From Apostichopus japonicus (Eukaryota; Echinodermata; Holothuroidea; Aspidochirotida; Stichopodidae), in the NCBI RefSeq assembly GCF_037975245.1, contig NC_092568.1, positions 11,801,501 to 11,865,500 on the forward strand: 64,000 nucleotides of DNA, given 5' to 3'. Both the position numbers and the translations under genes were made by a program. Under the pieces are notes generated by a model. That model searched no databases and had not been told where the DNA came from. It was given only the letters and a program-made list of their open reading frames with translations. Each line of letters opens with the position of its first letter. Within the stretch, counting starts at the first letter, position 1. Shown piece after piece: positions 13,201 to 25,900 of this stretch.

Positions 13201-15857
13201 TTAATGATCCCAAAGTAACCGCTTGGAATCAGTAACATTCTCTCAGGATCTAATGGAAAGATTAAGTACAAATTATAAAATATCGAATGATAAAAAAAAA
13301 CGGGTAGTATGCCCAAAAGTGTTTGATGAGTTTTCGTACAATCTCGTTCGTTTTCAATATTTTGGGTAAACTGTACTACGTTATAAAGTTCAACTTACCG
13401 TTCTTGTGATCGAGAGGAACACATGAAGGAAGGCCTTGAATGAGGCGTTCTGCTGCAGTAAAGAAAGAAAAGAACAAACTGATATAAGCAACAATTAACA
13501 ACTATTTCAAACCGTCATGATAAAACCAATTAAATGGTTTTGTGTTCATTTAAATAAAGTATATTGTTCGCATGTTTCTTTCAATACAAGAAGTCATAGT
13601 AACTCACCTTCAAGTTTTGCCAGCATAAAATCAGGATAAAGTCTTAGCTGGTCTTGCATCGTAAGATCAAGATAGCCTGAATGGGAGTAAAATGCTAATT
13701 AACAACAATATAGTTTATTGTAAAGTTTGAATTTAATATGTATGTGATCTTGTTTTATAAATGGTCATGAAACACAAATATTTTCTTATAAATGAGATAC
13801 TTAACTATGTGCTTTAACGTGAAAATTAGTATTCATTTTGTAAGGGAAGAGATGATTACGCTTACTGTTAAAAAGATCTTCACGCATGCGCAGGGTTTGC
13901 TCTATCAAAAAAAAGAAGAGAGTTTCCATATATATGTGAAAGTGACATCATCTGAGCATTAATGTTATTAAGTGACACACACACGCATACACACAATAAA
14001 GAAAGCAAGCACGGAAGAAGTTAAAAACATCCATGAAAACTTGCCCGGTTCTTGCCCGATAAACCGTGAAAGGACGATGAATGGTTCGGATCTTTGTAAT
14101 TAGAGGGCGGTAGCAAAATTACCAGTCGTCGGTCATGGAATTGTATATGAATGCTAAGTTATTGTAAAGTACTGTGGAAACTAGAAAAATAAACTTGGAG
14201 AAATACCTGATGGAAAGCAAAGCAGCGAAGAAACATTTTCTTCGGTGACGGGAAATTCCCGAGTGAAGGGTTTTCGTTTTAGATCTATGTAAAAAAAAAA
14301 AAAAAAAAAACAGTAATATTAACAATAACGATGATTAAACATTAGAACCGGAATACAGCAATATCACGTCACCATGTACCTTGGAGGGGTGGGGTGGGTG
14401 GAGGGGGGTTATGAGGGTGTATGGTCATTTCATCGTTACCTTACTCACTGTGGAAGGAAAAGCAAACCAGAGAATCACACCAGGAGAATGAATAACTATA
14501 TACACATACCTCGATTTCTGATTTTTCCCCCTCTCCTTATCTTGCAGGCCCCCTGACCTGTAAGCCACCCTACCCCACCCATCACTTCCTGTCTAAATTA
14601 TTACTGAAGGCACTGGTCAATATATGATGTTTTATTTATCTATTAAATGGATATATTAATCACGTGATATAAATGCTCGACCATAATTGGATGACGTAAT
14701 GAATTTGGCCTACACCTTACCTTGAAACGGAGGACGGTACCCGTAACATCCTTCTGGGAGGATGTATTGAGCTGAGGATAAACGAAAGTTGATCTGACTT
14801 ACTATAAATAATGAAATCAGTTTGTTTTAATGACTTGCCTTATATTTTGGTTACAATATGGAATCAGCAACATTGTATGCAGAGATCTGATATAAGTCTT
14901 GTTAGGCGTCACTATGGACGGAGTGTGTGCTGGGCTAATTGTTTTGTTTTGTTTAGTATACAAAGAAGAAACACTGTTGACTGAGATCAGTAATTCATGA
15001 TACCAAGAAATATTGGACTCCTCAAGATTAAGGAAGGGATGCGGTGGGGTTAGAAGATAGAAAACTTGAAATGGAAGGGAGAGAGAAAGAGACCCAACCT
15101 ACCTCACTGTCTAACGAACTGAATATAGGGGACTTTAATGAACGCTTTATAGAGCATTGAAAATTCAAATTATGATCGTTGGACAATCTTCTCTCAGTTA
15201 TCTGCCTTCCCAATATTGACAATCGATGTTACATTCCCCTACTATAAAACACGTAGTTAATGAAATGCGTCGCGCACACAGTAACGGTGGCCTGGCCATC
15301 CAGGTCCCCACAGCACCTCACCCTTACCCCGCCGCTACACACCGTACCAAATTATGTGTTGCGATTGACCTATTAAGTGATGTCATGTTTTATCTGATTC
15401 ATCTGATTGGATTGTTTATGAAGCAAACATAATATTTGACAATCCCGTTATATAGGTATACGTTTTATTCGGACTTACAGTTACTGTATAAAACACGGTA
15501 ACAATAAAATCGTACACAAAATTAATATTATGGCGTATGTAATATCCTGTAGGAAATGTACTTACAATAGGGTTCATCAAATAGAACAAAGTTAAACTGA
15601 TATTTAACATGTGAAAGGATGTCTAAATTGCACTAATTGTCCTATAAAGTTAGTATCATTTCTCAAACGAGATATTCCAAATAACTCGAGGACATCCCTT
15701 TGTATAGCGTTCCACATAAAATGACGAATTAAAATGGAACAAATAAACATATATTTGTTGGTCATAACTTACCTCGCCCATAGGCCAGGAATTTGGTGAA
15801 CTTCCTTGCCATGTAAGAGGAAGCATAGTAGCTTGCCAGTGAGAATGTAAAGAACAT
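1255..15857 (-). CDS. Micro-exon gene A: 23 coding exons, 450 aa, unknown family
   Basis: Spliced, minus strand. Coding exons: 15857-15773, 14771-14721, 14284-14207, 13901-13866, 13676-13608, 13452-13399, 13249-13190, 12203-12135, 11920-11873, 11684-11640, 11459-11421, 11304-11257, 10967-10914, 10757-10707, 10395-10363, 10165-10112, 9794-9741, 9456-9409, 9110-9060, 8743-8699, 8358-8311, 7613-7551, 1424-1255. Lengths sum to 1353 nt. Every internal exon is a multiple of 3 and phase 1-1, with AG acceptors and mostly GTAAG/GTGAG donors; exons 13 and 21 use GTTT donors. Residues 1-144 include MFFTFSLASYYASSYMA, QYILPEGCYGYRPPF and YLDLTMQDQLRLYPDF. Residues 145-373 are a polar Ser/Thr/Gln/Tyr-rich string with many Asp-Gly exon starts. 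Exons 22-23 repeat the exon 4-5 module (DDVFNN then YLDLSPQDQLKLYPDF) and end AVSCDKS-stop. I see one N-glycosylation sequon (NVS, exon 3). I do not recognise the family. Further exons in the 6.1-kb last intron cannot be excluded. Confidence 0.72.
3690..4060. repeat. GC-rich block of unknown origin in last intron of gene A
   Basis: This segment is clearly richer in G+C than the AT-rich intron around it and contains BamHI- and SmaI-like GC words. It is preserved almost base for base at about 19345-19725 in gene B. Open frames cross it (65 codons here, 90 in the other copy), but the longer one results from a single TAA/TAT difference, so coding potential is not supported. It may be the body of a SINE or a fragment of a retroelement joined to the tRNA-like head at 4140-4210. 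Confidence 0.4.
4138..4212 (-). repeat. tRNA-derived SINE head (tRNA-Thr-like)
   Basis: Read on the minus strand it shows an A-box-like TGGTTTAGTGG, an anticodon-arm-like segment with GGT, and a B-box-like GAGTTCGGCTCC. The acceptor stem does not pair well, so I call it a SINE head and not a functional tRNA. The copy at about 19793-19868 in gene B is near-identical and was inherited with the tandem duplication. Confidence 0.5.
7268..7372 (-). repeat. SINE-like interspersed fragment
   Basis: The segment reads on the minus strand as a CGAAACGTCGG-containing stretch followed by TTTAGTGGATAAGCAGTTTG. A diverged copy is at about 23790-23885 (orthologous position in unit B) and an independent copy on the plus strand at 54997-55075, showing that it is a dispersed repeat. 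The short open frame it creates (YTGSLVDKQFANS) appears at several places for this reason and is not a gene. Confidence 0.45.
7809..7834 (+). other. G-quadruplex-type run in intron 21 of gene A
   Basis: Five or more runs of three to five G are separated by single T residues, which fits the canonical intramolecular G4 pattern on the plus strand (C-rich in the transcript). The matching place in unit B (about 24311-24328) has lost most of the runs, so it is not a shared element of the array. Confidence 0.4.
12437..13045. repeat. 27-bp minisatellite in intron 7 of gene A
   Basis: About 22-23 tandem copies of a 27-bp unit of the type cacgaatgtaagtaaccata plus a variable ttcagaa/tgcagat end. Because 27 is divisible by three, one minus-strand frame stays open for 216 codons and repeats a nonapeptide like VTYIRDLYM. 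The array sits wholly between exons 7 and 8, and no conserved donor leaves it, so I treat it as non-coding. Higher-order blocks of 2-5 units are visible, showing homogenisation within this copy. Confidence 0.85.
15773..15857 (-). CDS. First coding exon of gene A
   Basis: This 85-nt exon comprises the ATG and 28 codons plus one base, ending in phase 1 at a GTAAGTT donor. Upstream the frame stays open to an in-frame ATG at 15905-15907 (MFILQLLFV...) and further, so an earlier start or an upstream coding exon is possible. The conserved ATG is preferred because copy Z has a stop just before it. A pyrimidine-containing CTCAAG lies immediately upstream of the ATG and could also act as an acceptor in phase 0. 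Confidence 0.6.
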
Positions 15858-16806
15858 CTTGAGAAATCGCACAATAGACTTATCTTCAACGAAGAGCAAT
15901 TGCAATATAAACATTACATTACATATATACCTTATAATGTTTATCGTCGTTGTCCATGTCATTTCTGTGTGACGTCACATGTACTGTAACGCTCGCGCAA
16001 TGATCACTCAGTGCGTTTCAACGAGTTACGCGCCAAGATCTGTTGTTGCGCTTCGAAACATATCTATTCTATACAGAGACTTTTTATAGCACATCGGTAA
16101 CCGAATATGCGCACGTGTACGCGTAAGTGGGCTCCATCGCTAAGTGTGTACGGACGCACTGCAAGAAATCATACAGTAACAAACGTATGTATCCTCGGGC
16201 GTGTACTGACTTCACTGTTTGTGAAAGGTATAGAGTAATGGATCTAGCGCATCTTTGACACTATACCGTTATAGGCTACGCTGAAGGCGACCTATATGTC
16301 CTACGCTTTCGCAATGATCACGCAGTGTCCTTCGCGAGTTTTCCATTTCCACTATCTGTTCCCGGTTCAAATTAACCACAGGAACCAGATTCTTTTGACC
16401 TATTCAGAATTGCTTTGCAGAGTTGTTGAGCGGAGTCTTCCGTGGAATTGAATATTTTGCGAATTGTGAAATATATGCATGACACATTACTATGAGCTAA
16501 CAGAGGCGGATAAAGGACGTGATGGGGGCCTTGAGAAGCCAACTTCCTAATAGAGGATACCCCCACTCCACTATCCCCTATACCTCCCCTCAAAAAATAT
16601 TTGATGTCAAATGGTCAATTCTGAGGCATATGTAGACTATTAATTAGTTTGGTCTTAGTTTATTTTTTCTTCAAGCAGAAAACGATCAATAGATAAATTT
16701 CTTGCACACCAACTACCGATGATGACCTGGCATCGCAGAAATGATATTATTAGGCCTAGATGTATTATCTTAGACGGTAGAATTGTAATTAATTTCATAA
16801 TCTTAC
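15858..16806. promoter_or_regulatory. Spacer between genes B and A, probable promoter of gene A
   Basis: The 0.95-kb spacer holds a CRE-like TGACGTCA (about 15970-15977), two copies of the CGCAATGATCAC(T/G)CAGTG motif (about 15995-16014 and 16309-16328), and AATAAA on the minus strand at 16659-16664 as a candidate poly(A) signal for gene B. The two motif copies have the same spacing, near 310 bp, as in the spacer at 144-1139. Promoter function is inferred from position and conservation only. Confidence 0.4.
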
Positions 16807-16935
16807 CTCATTGTACATATACTCATGCAGTAACAGTTCCTCCCGGAATAACCGAGCCACCATCATTCCACCCGACATCCTTTGGAAGAGATGTTTCACA
16901 CAAATTTCAGGATTTGTCATAAGAAACCGCAACAT
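16807..16935 (-). CDS. Alternative open frame overlapping last exon of gene B
   Basis: A 43-codon frame (MLRFLMTNPEICVKH... ending EYMYNE) ends at a conserved GTAAGATT donor. It overlaps the stop of gene B (16907-16909) in another frame. Compared with the gene A equivalent it lacks exactly five codons and keeps the frame, which is what a coding exon would show. Splicing to 15857-15773 would be in phase 0. Whether it is translated cannot be decided from sequence alone. Confidence 0.35.
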
Positions 16936-19900
16936 TTTCCGGGTTTCCGTCGATCTGACCCGACGTAAACTCATATATGGGGAGTGCTAACCACTCCCCA
17001 CCCCTCCGCCATAGTTTTGCCAGCTCAAAGTCAGGGTAGAGTTTTAGCTGGTCTTGAGGCGAGAGATCAAGATAAACTAAGTATGGGAAAAGAGAACTAT
17101 ATATGTTTTCTTGGTTTGTAACGAACGTAAAAAGTTTGGATATTCAGTATCCATCAAGATAGCATCTAATTAGGAACAGAGAAGGTAATTAATAATATTA
17201 TTGTTTACATTAAAGTTTGACTTATATAATATGTCATCTCTTTATTTATGTGCTGTTATTTAGTGCTGCTGCCAGATAATGGTACCGCTTGGAACCACAT
17301 CGTGACCGAGTTTGCGTCCCTTTACCAAACAAACGTCATACAAAAACATAACTGGATCTATCCACTAACAAGTAACGATTTGTCAACGGATTGAATATAT
17401 AGTCTTCTATTTTTCTCATTTGGAACCCATAAAAGGGGTTTTCTTATATAATCGTATATATTTTACTGCAAATAATAATAATGGATGCAAATGCGCCTCA
17501 CATGCGCCTCACATACGTACCTCAAGTAGGAGAATATTAATGTCATGTGCTTAATGTCTTTTCGTCGTTATATAGTAATTAATTGAATGCTAGAAACGTG
17601 TTACCGGAAGCTGGTTAAAACGCTAAACGCTCAATGTTAATTCTGGACTGCTCACATAGCGTAAACATCTTGTCGTACAGGTTTCAGTAATATGAAAGCA
17701 AACTGCACCACTTGAATGGCATTAATCTCTCTCTATTGTTATCAACTTGTTTTGAATGAGGAAGATGTGGTTCGTCAATGAGTATCGATAAAGTTCATTA
17801 GTGTGTTACGTGTTGGACATAACGGGGACTACTTGGTATTCCATTAATGGCAGTTTTCTTCATCTGTTCATTGTTCATCAGAATGTAGTCCATTGACTTG
17901 TAAAACAATTAGAATAATGAACAGGGAATCGGGTAACATTCTTCCGAGATCAAACTAGTTTTATCCTGAGACGTGTACAACGAACAGATAGACCGAAGAG
18001 TTGAAGAAATCCCCGAAGATCATGTGCAGTATATGTTCCCTTCCGAGGGGAATGGTTATACAAACCTGACGATGATCACACAGTCACAGTCTCGATGCAA
18101 AGGGACTGGGGTTGAGAGCAGATCAGACGTTCGGTAGTTTGGTTTTCTTGCCCAGGTTCTTTCCTGAGTGACTTTTCTTAAAAAGCATCCCCGGTAATCA
18201 ATCACGGGAGAATGATCGGCAACTACATTTTGTTGTAACTCGATAACTCACTTAAATAATTAAATAATAAATAAGGTAGAATTTGAGTCTTGATATGTTA
18301 TAATACAAAGAAAACAGACAACTTCGAGTCCAATAATGTTTCTGTAGCTATTCCATTATTTTTCAAGATATGTATCGTTAAATATACTTAATTTCTTGAA
18401 TATTCGTTTAGGCTAAATACTTGATGGTGACGTCGGCTCCTCACTGCAGTTCTTATAGTTAATGTTAATCCGTTGTTTTTTAGGTCAGCCAGAATATGTT
18501 CGTTAAACTTCATATAAGCAACAGAGCACCCTTGGATGGCATTCGACATCATTTGTCCTTAACAAATTAGTAATACATTATAAACATGTCATTTGAAACC
18601 ATATCATCTTAATTTCTCCCATTGAGTTGTGTAGTGCAACCGACGGAGGAACTAGTCTGATGGGCTGTGTAATTAACTAATTAAATGGTCCAGTCACTCT
18701 AACTAGTGAACCTCAACTGTTTAAAGGGTCATTCAAAAGAACAAACAAAAAAATAAGTAAATGTGCTACACAACCCTAGCTAGACCGAGAGCAGTGGTTT
18801 TTAACGTTCCACGGCATATCAAAGTTAATTTTGTTGCTGAAGTTATCAAAACACAATACGGGGTATTTTTTGTGTGAATCTCAAACAAAGTTCTTAAGAA
18901 TCACTCAGTTTCCGAAACTACCTACTATCCGGTATGAGAATTTGCTACAACACTGTTGCTTATAATGGGACCATATTGAAACTGGTATACTTTGATTTTC
19001 TTGCAAAAGTGATGTAGATTGAATTCTATATATATTAAATATTTGGTCTTATGGCCTTGCCGGCTTGTAAGTCTCTAGTATTGCAACGAATATAATGCTT
19101 GTTTTGGTGTAGGTTGTTTAAATCTTTACCAACACATTTATGTCAAACAATGAGTTTAATTAAGTTTCTGCAAACCCCTGTGAACCGCATGACTGTTTGA
19201 ATGTTTTGCTTGGCTTACCAAAAATAACCCATTACAATAAAATACATTCCACCTTCAGAGTGACAAGAAAAAAATACGGCTTTTAAGGAATTCGATGGCG
19301 CTAGTTTGAAACAGGGTGTTTTTTAATATAAAATAATTATATGGCGCTTAAAGGCATCCGTAGATTTACTTTTCAGGAGAATAGCGCCTCATCGGGCCAC
19401 GTATTCAGTGGACGGTGGCTGCAAGCATGCCGGTCGCAGAGATGTCACCACCTCTGGCCAAAGGCAAGGATTCACGCACGCCACCTAGTACGCTTCTGGT
19501 CGATTTGACCGACCTTCTGCGCATCCTCCCGGGTTCTTTTGCGACAACAAGGGAGACATGGTACGGGATCCTAGGCCACAAAAAAGCACCATGCCACAGC
19601 CTGAGGTATTATCGCCAGAGGCCTGTCTTGAACCCTAGCCACGATTTACACGACCGACAAGGAATGAGTCTTTCGTCACCCTCTTAACAGCATCGGCCAC
19701 CACATCAGCTAGTTATTTATATGGTTGAATTAATATATCAAGACTTCAGCGTCGACTACTGAAATAGAAAAAGAAATTTGAAACGTGTATTAGCAGCCAT
19801 CGATGGAGTCGAACTCAGTTCATCAGGTTACCAGTCCACTGCTCTACCCAATGAACCATTTGACGAGTTAACTTTCAACGAGCTTAAATTGGTGTTGTTG

Positions 19901-22900
19901 GTTGGATACAATCTATTGGTAACAGTGAACGACACTGCCTTCAACGAAATCTCTATTCATCCTGTTTTACTCTCATTAGAACAACGGATCTGAATATCTT
20001 TATTAACAAGAAGCTCACGCTCCAGTGTTTTTGTTTACATTGCAGCATGAATGTCGCTTCCTTTCAAGACTTAAATGTACAATAGGCTTATGCCCGATAT
20101 ACCGATGACTTCGAAGCAAGCAGTAAAAGAAAAACGGATTCCGTGAAATCTTCTTATTCACAAAAGGTTGCTTAAGATTAGGCTTGCAAGAGAGTTCTTG
20201 CTGTAAGTTGTCTCCCTTTACAACTATATTTTACGTAGACGATCATGAACTTGGATTAAGCCTGAAATTTCAACAAACAATGCCTATTCACATTTCAAGA
20301 CCTTTTTGAATAAGGAATGGACAATACTTATTAAGTCAAACACGTTTATACATGTACGTTATATACATGTGACTAATCTTATTTAGGGATCTGAATGGCT
20401 GGAAATAGCACGGTAATTCGAAACCCGAGACAGAATTCATAGGGTTTTGAGTTTATGCATGTAGATTTGGGAAATACGGGGATCGGGAATTCGTCTAGAA
20501 TACAAGTGACTAGATGTGTTTATTGAACCTCTGAAACTGCGGTAGTTGCGTGTAAAGCCGCCCCCCCCCCCCCAAGTGTGTGTACAAAATATTAGAATCT
20601 TCTTAATAAATATCAAATTTTGATCCATTATCAGCCAAAAATGTTCACAATTGTTGCATTTTGAAAGAGTGAATGGTAATGAGGAAGGGACGATGTCGAG
20701 CACGGGGTTTGGATGTTTTTATAGCTTTTATATGTGCAATACAAGTCAACACTCTGATATGGTCGACTCTATCAGCAGCTAAAATCTCTATAAAGCATAA
20801 GTTATAGGAGGCAATAGCAACCCTTTAAAGGTCGTAGCTACTCTCCCTTCACCGCCGCCCCCCCCCCCTTCTCATTTCATTTGCCGATATGTTACTGAAC
20901 CCTGAAAAATTGTATCTCAGATCAGATCTCTTTAACAAAGAAATAAACGAGCGGAATAAAATTAAGTTTCCTCCTCCTATTGATTTGAAAAAAGGTATTT
21001 GCGTCACCTCTCATAGAGTGTTGGTTTGAAATAATTGACATAATTCATCCAGAACTCTGTCTTAATTTATTATTTGTCTTTCATCCAGAACTCTGTTTTA
21101 CTCTGTTTAACAAAATATGTTGTATCATTGAAATAGGCTTGACATGACAAAAATCATGTTAAGCATGAAAGGTATAAACGAAGCTAGTTAAATTGGTTAA
21201 CTTTAGTGCGTAACCATGGTATCGTCTTGTATTAGGATCTGATATTGCCATTGGGTAACAAGCTGTTTTGTCACGCTCAATTCATACGGTTTGAGGCAAA
21301 TATATCTTATCATCAAAAACATGCAAAATTGGGTGGGACCATCATATTTAATTAGACTATGGGCCAACTGAATCCCCCCCCCCCCTAACTAACTTTAAAT
21401 TCATCACCTGACCCACATTTATTCATGCAACAAATTTAATCTTTAAAAAAAAAGAACATCATGTAAGAAAGTATTGTAAGTGTTGTAAGTGTCAAAAGGA
21501 AGGAAGAACCAATGAGAACTATAGAAACATTCTTTGTATTCCGTTTCAAGTCATGGAGGATTAGATATTACGTTGATCCCAAGAACTAACCGCCATGAAA
21601 TGGAAGGAGAGCTAAAAGGGAAAGCATTCTTATAAGAAATTCCCTCTGAAACAAAACACACTTTATACAATTATAACAGAGCTATATGCTGCTTTATCCT
21701 TTCTATGGATTTAAAGCTAACGACATTAGACATTAGAAAAGGGAATGATACAACAGTGGCAAATCTGTTTTTAATCTTTCAATCACATGAACTACGATTG
21801 GCAGAGGTCAGGCGAAGTTTCCCTCCTCACTATTAGGGGATTCTCCCTAGCAGGAAATTCTCCCTGCTTGCCTGTTGGATTTCCCTGTTCCCATTTTGCG
21901 TATGAGTGAAATTCTGTCTACAAGATCGATGAGTGGCTTTATGTGAAATTGTAAAGTCAAGTCAATTTTTTCATGTTATTTACCAATTATTCAAATTTAC
22001 TTTCTTTTATGTCTGTTCCCATTTATTTGTGTTTGTATATTCTCTTGTCGTGGAATGTAGCAAATCAGTAGCCTATCAGTTGACACAGCTGAATTAAATC
22101 ATGAGAACTGTAAGATATATACTATAAGTATATAACCCATATTGAGGAGAAAAAACAAAAGATGTTGTGTCAGTGAAATAGGCGTGGCATGACAAATATC
22201 AGGTTTAAGCGAAAATTGGTATATGTCGATTTAAATCGGTATAGGTTAATTTAAGCTGCTGGAAACTGGTATAAGTCGAAGGAAATTGGTATATGTCGAT
22301 TTAAATCGGTAAAAGTTGATTCCCCATGATTTGAGACTAATGGCCCGCCATACGAGTAACTGAATAATAACGCTACGAAATGACCACAATGACGTGTTCC
22401 TTATGTATAAACTACTATAAGCAATTTAGAGTAAACTGCAAGGTATCCTTTGTGAAGCTGGACTGGAAAGGTTATCATTTTTTTTTTAAATTAATCAAAA
22501 TTATTAAATATGCATAAGTGAATTGTAAATGCTAACTGGGCTCTAGAATTAATGGACGCGGAGAACGACAATATTCTGTATATACCAGTCTGCACTTCGC
22601 TAGCGTAAACTTGTAATAGAAGTAATAACAGTAAGGCTGTGGCGCGAAATGTGATATGTTTACTACCATTGCAATAGTTTACCTACGATTCTTAGGGAAG
22701 CCAATGCCAGCCCCCCCCCCCCCACGCCGTTATTTCCTTATCCCTTGGTTATCTAACGTGTAAATAAACAGAAAAGAACCGATGCTTTAATGTGCGGTAA
22801 TGAGCTGTGCTTCACTATGCCAAAAGCACCTTTGTTCTTTTGATTTCGTCTTTAATTTTTGATTGAATTTTGCCTATAACACTTTGTTATGTTTATTTAT

Positions 22901-25900
22901 TGTTATTATTTTTTAGATGGAGCGGGGGGTGGGGGGGGGGGGTCGGGCCACAAGGAGATAGAGGGGGAGGTGTATGGGTAGAGACGTGCCCTGTAGTCAC
23001 CATCTTCTTGGTAACGCAAAATCCAGGGAAATCCACAAAATTTCATTCACTTCGTGCGATGTCAAATATCAACATGAGATTGAAGTCACAGAACAGCTTG
23101 TGTGATTCCTTTTTAAACTTGAACACAAAATAAAGTATAGTCATTCAATGAATGTTATGAGAGAATGTTGTCGTATTCACACAGGGAAGATTACTTGTGA
23201 TTGTATATGTGTGTTTTATATGCCTAGATTCCACCCTTGTCATAAAACACACAACGTAATAGAAAGAAACGAAAGAACGAGTTACGGATACAAACGATAT
23301 ATTTGACGATTACAACGAAACAAACACATTGCGAAACAAAGCATAGCTGAATATATCAACATGAGTGAAAGGAAGTTGATGACGTCATGGTTACCAAGGT
23401 ATCACATCCGGTCAGTGATCTGATGTGGTATGGATAGACACAGAACAAGCTATTTCGACATCCAACCAGTGGATATGAGACTTTATATACTGTTACTCAA
23501 CACCACCCGACCCTTCACGTATTCGAGTCTCACCCCACCCCTACCCCGGGGGTAAATGTCATCAGCACTGCAGGTAAAGGTGACGATCATCTGTTATGAA
23601 ATGAAGAAAAGAAGAATGATACCTCAAAAATAAATTGGGCCGAAGAAGTTCGTGTAACTATACGATTACTTATAATTATATGGAATGTAAAATAAAGAAG
23701 TATTTACAGTTAAGGTCCGCATTAGGGACTCGTCCCTCATAACAAAGCTGCCTTTGCAATTGACGAAAAGTGACGAAAGAAAAAAACGAAAAAAAAATCG
23801 AAAAAAAGGTTATCCACTAAAGAGCCTTTGTAAGAGAATGTGTAAAAGTAGGAGGGCCTGAGATTTCAATCCTAGCGAAAATTTACTAACATTGCACTAT
23901 ATATACATGTTCTATATAATGCACTCTTACATAAACCACACAGTATTATAAACGTGTGATGTATTCCATTCAGCGATAAAAAATGTCACTAAATTGATAT
24001 TTACTCATTTTAATTATTTAATAATGTATATTGATAATGTAAACATGTATCATACCATTATTGAACACGTCGTCTCCTTTCCCTGCTGGGTAGGTTTGTT
24101 TGATGAAGAAAAAACCGTCTGTTGGTAAATAAGAGGATGGTCAATGTCATAATAAAAGTGGCTGTTAAAATGTAATCTCAGAAAGGTGAAAGTTCAATAT
24201 GACTAGTTAAAATCTATATTCATTTAAGAAACCTTGTTCTGACGTTATTGCTTTACTTTACTACAAAATATTTTATAGATAAAGAAAATAGTATATAACT
24301 CAGTGGCATGCCCGGGGGGGGGTTGGGACGGCCCCTTCCTCTATAGTCAGTGGGAGAAAGCCACAGTACGGGGATATTCTGTCGGAAAAGAGTAACACCA
24401 CTCCTCTGAGCCGGCTGGCGTCCTGAGGTGTAGAACCGAGGGTATGGGGTGAACGGGCAGCTTTTCAGACTCACTCAGAGATTCAAATGTACTCTATAGC
24501 ACAAAACTTGCGTGTGATCGAAATTATAGATATAATTTATAGTCTAAATATACCTCAGAATCCATCAATTATTTTGACGTCTGAACATTTAATACTTATT
24601 CGGGAGTCGGCTTCAAAGATCACATGGCCACATCCCTTCCTTTAGGAGCCATTGATCCGCCTCTCTACGTAAATCAGTCTGGGCAAATTAAGCAATTAAC
24701 CCCCCCCCCTCCCCACCCCAACTTTGAAATCCTGTGCACGTCTGCTGATGTAGCTCAAGAAATAGCCATGTCAAACGTGTGTTAAATATTCTTGTCAGGG
24801 TCCAGTCAATAGTTAAACCTTTGGTACAGAATAACTTACTTATTTTAAATAAATGGAATCTTTTGAAGCAAATAAACAAACCTGATTGTCGTAGGTCTAT
24901 CTCTTCAGCCTGGTATTCGTAACTTCCATCTGTAAGAAAAATAAACAATTTCAAATTTTTACCACAAGTTGCGCCATTAATATTCAATCAAACGGCGAAT
25001 ATAAAGACGCATGCGTATAACTAAATGTAAGAAAATACTTCCAAGTATGATTGTATATAATTTTCATATAATTCTTATATCTCGATAACATACTTCGTAG
25101 GGAATTTTAATATTTCGATCGAAAGTCTAAGAAAATTCATTCTTCGTAATGTGTCTGTCGAAATTTGTTACAATTATTGTTTTGTGTAATATTGATAATA
25201 TGTTATGAATGGCTAAGCATCGCTATACACATATCGCTCAATTGAGATGAGTAAATTATTACCATTCGTAGTCGTTTCCGACAAACTGTGGCTGTAGTAA
25301 GTATCATCTATAAACAAGAAAATACAAAATAAATTTATTTGTCTTCAATCGGGCTATAATTGAGAACAAAGGAAGGAAACATCGTGAGATATAAACACAA
25401 TATTTAAATTGTCAGGACTTGGCCTTTAGAAAGGTTCTGCCTGCCCCTCCCCTAGGAGGGCTTTGCCCCCCCCCCCACCCGAAAATATACAACGAAACAC
25501 TGCAGGATTGCATTAGAATTTTTTGTTCGCTTTTTAGATGAACCCTTTAATGTAATAGAGATACAAACTCCTATTTAAGAGAAAAGAGTACCGTTGACGT
25601 ACATTTGCATAATCGATTCATAATTACCTGTGTGGGTCGATTGGCTTGATGACGTCACTACACTGGATGAAACTCCATCTATATATAAGACAAGGATATG
25701 GTATTAGAAGGGCACTACTAAAAAGCAAATGAACAAAGCAACACCAACAACGTATAATATAGCCTACTGTGATATCCCCTTGACCATGATGGGATATATA
25801 TCGGTAAAAGCGCGAAGGTATCATAATTTTATTGATCTATATTTATAAATATTAGAAATTCACGATCCTCAGAGTAACATCATTTTTCGATATTAATTAA

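Larger units (their letters stand above)
17077..24055 (-). other. Last intron of gene B (7.0 kb)
   Basis: Same content as the last intron of gene A: GC-rich block (about 19345-19725), tRNA-like SINE head (about 19793-19868) and SINE-like fragment (about 23790-23885). It also carries a unit-B-specific segment at about 21940-22790 and several C or G homopolymers (20558-20572, 20858-20868, 22709-22723, 22925-22943). I see no conserved exon. Confidence 0.5.

Noticed and set aside
14515-14571. Additional micro-exon ending AAATCGAG|GTATG between exons 2 and 3
   Set aside because: The donor is conserved in both genes (31215 in B), but no acceptor gives a length divisible by three in both copies.
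15541-15580. Donor-like GTAAGTAC after CCCTATT in intron 1 of gene A
   Set aside because: The donor is destroyed in gene B and no phase-1 exon results.
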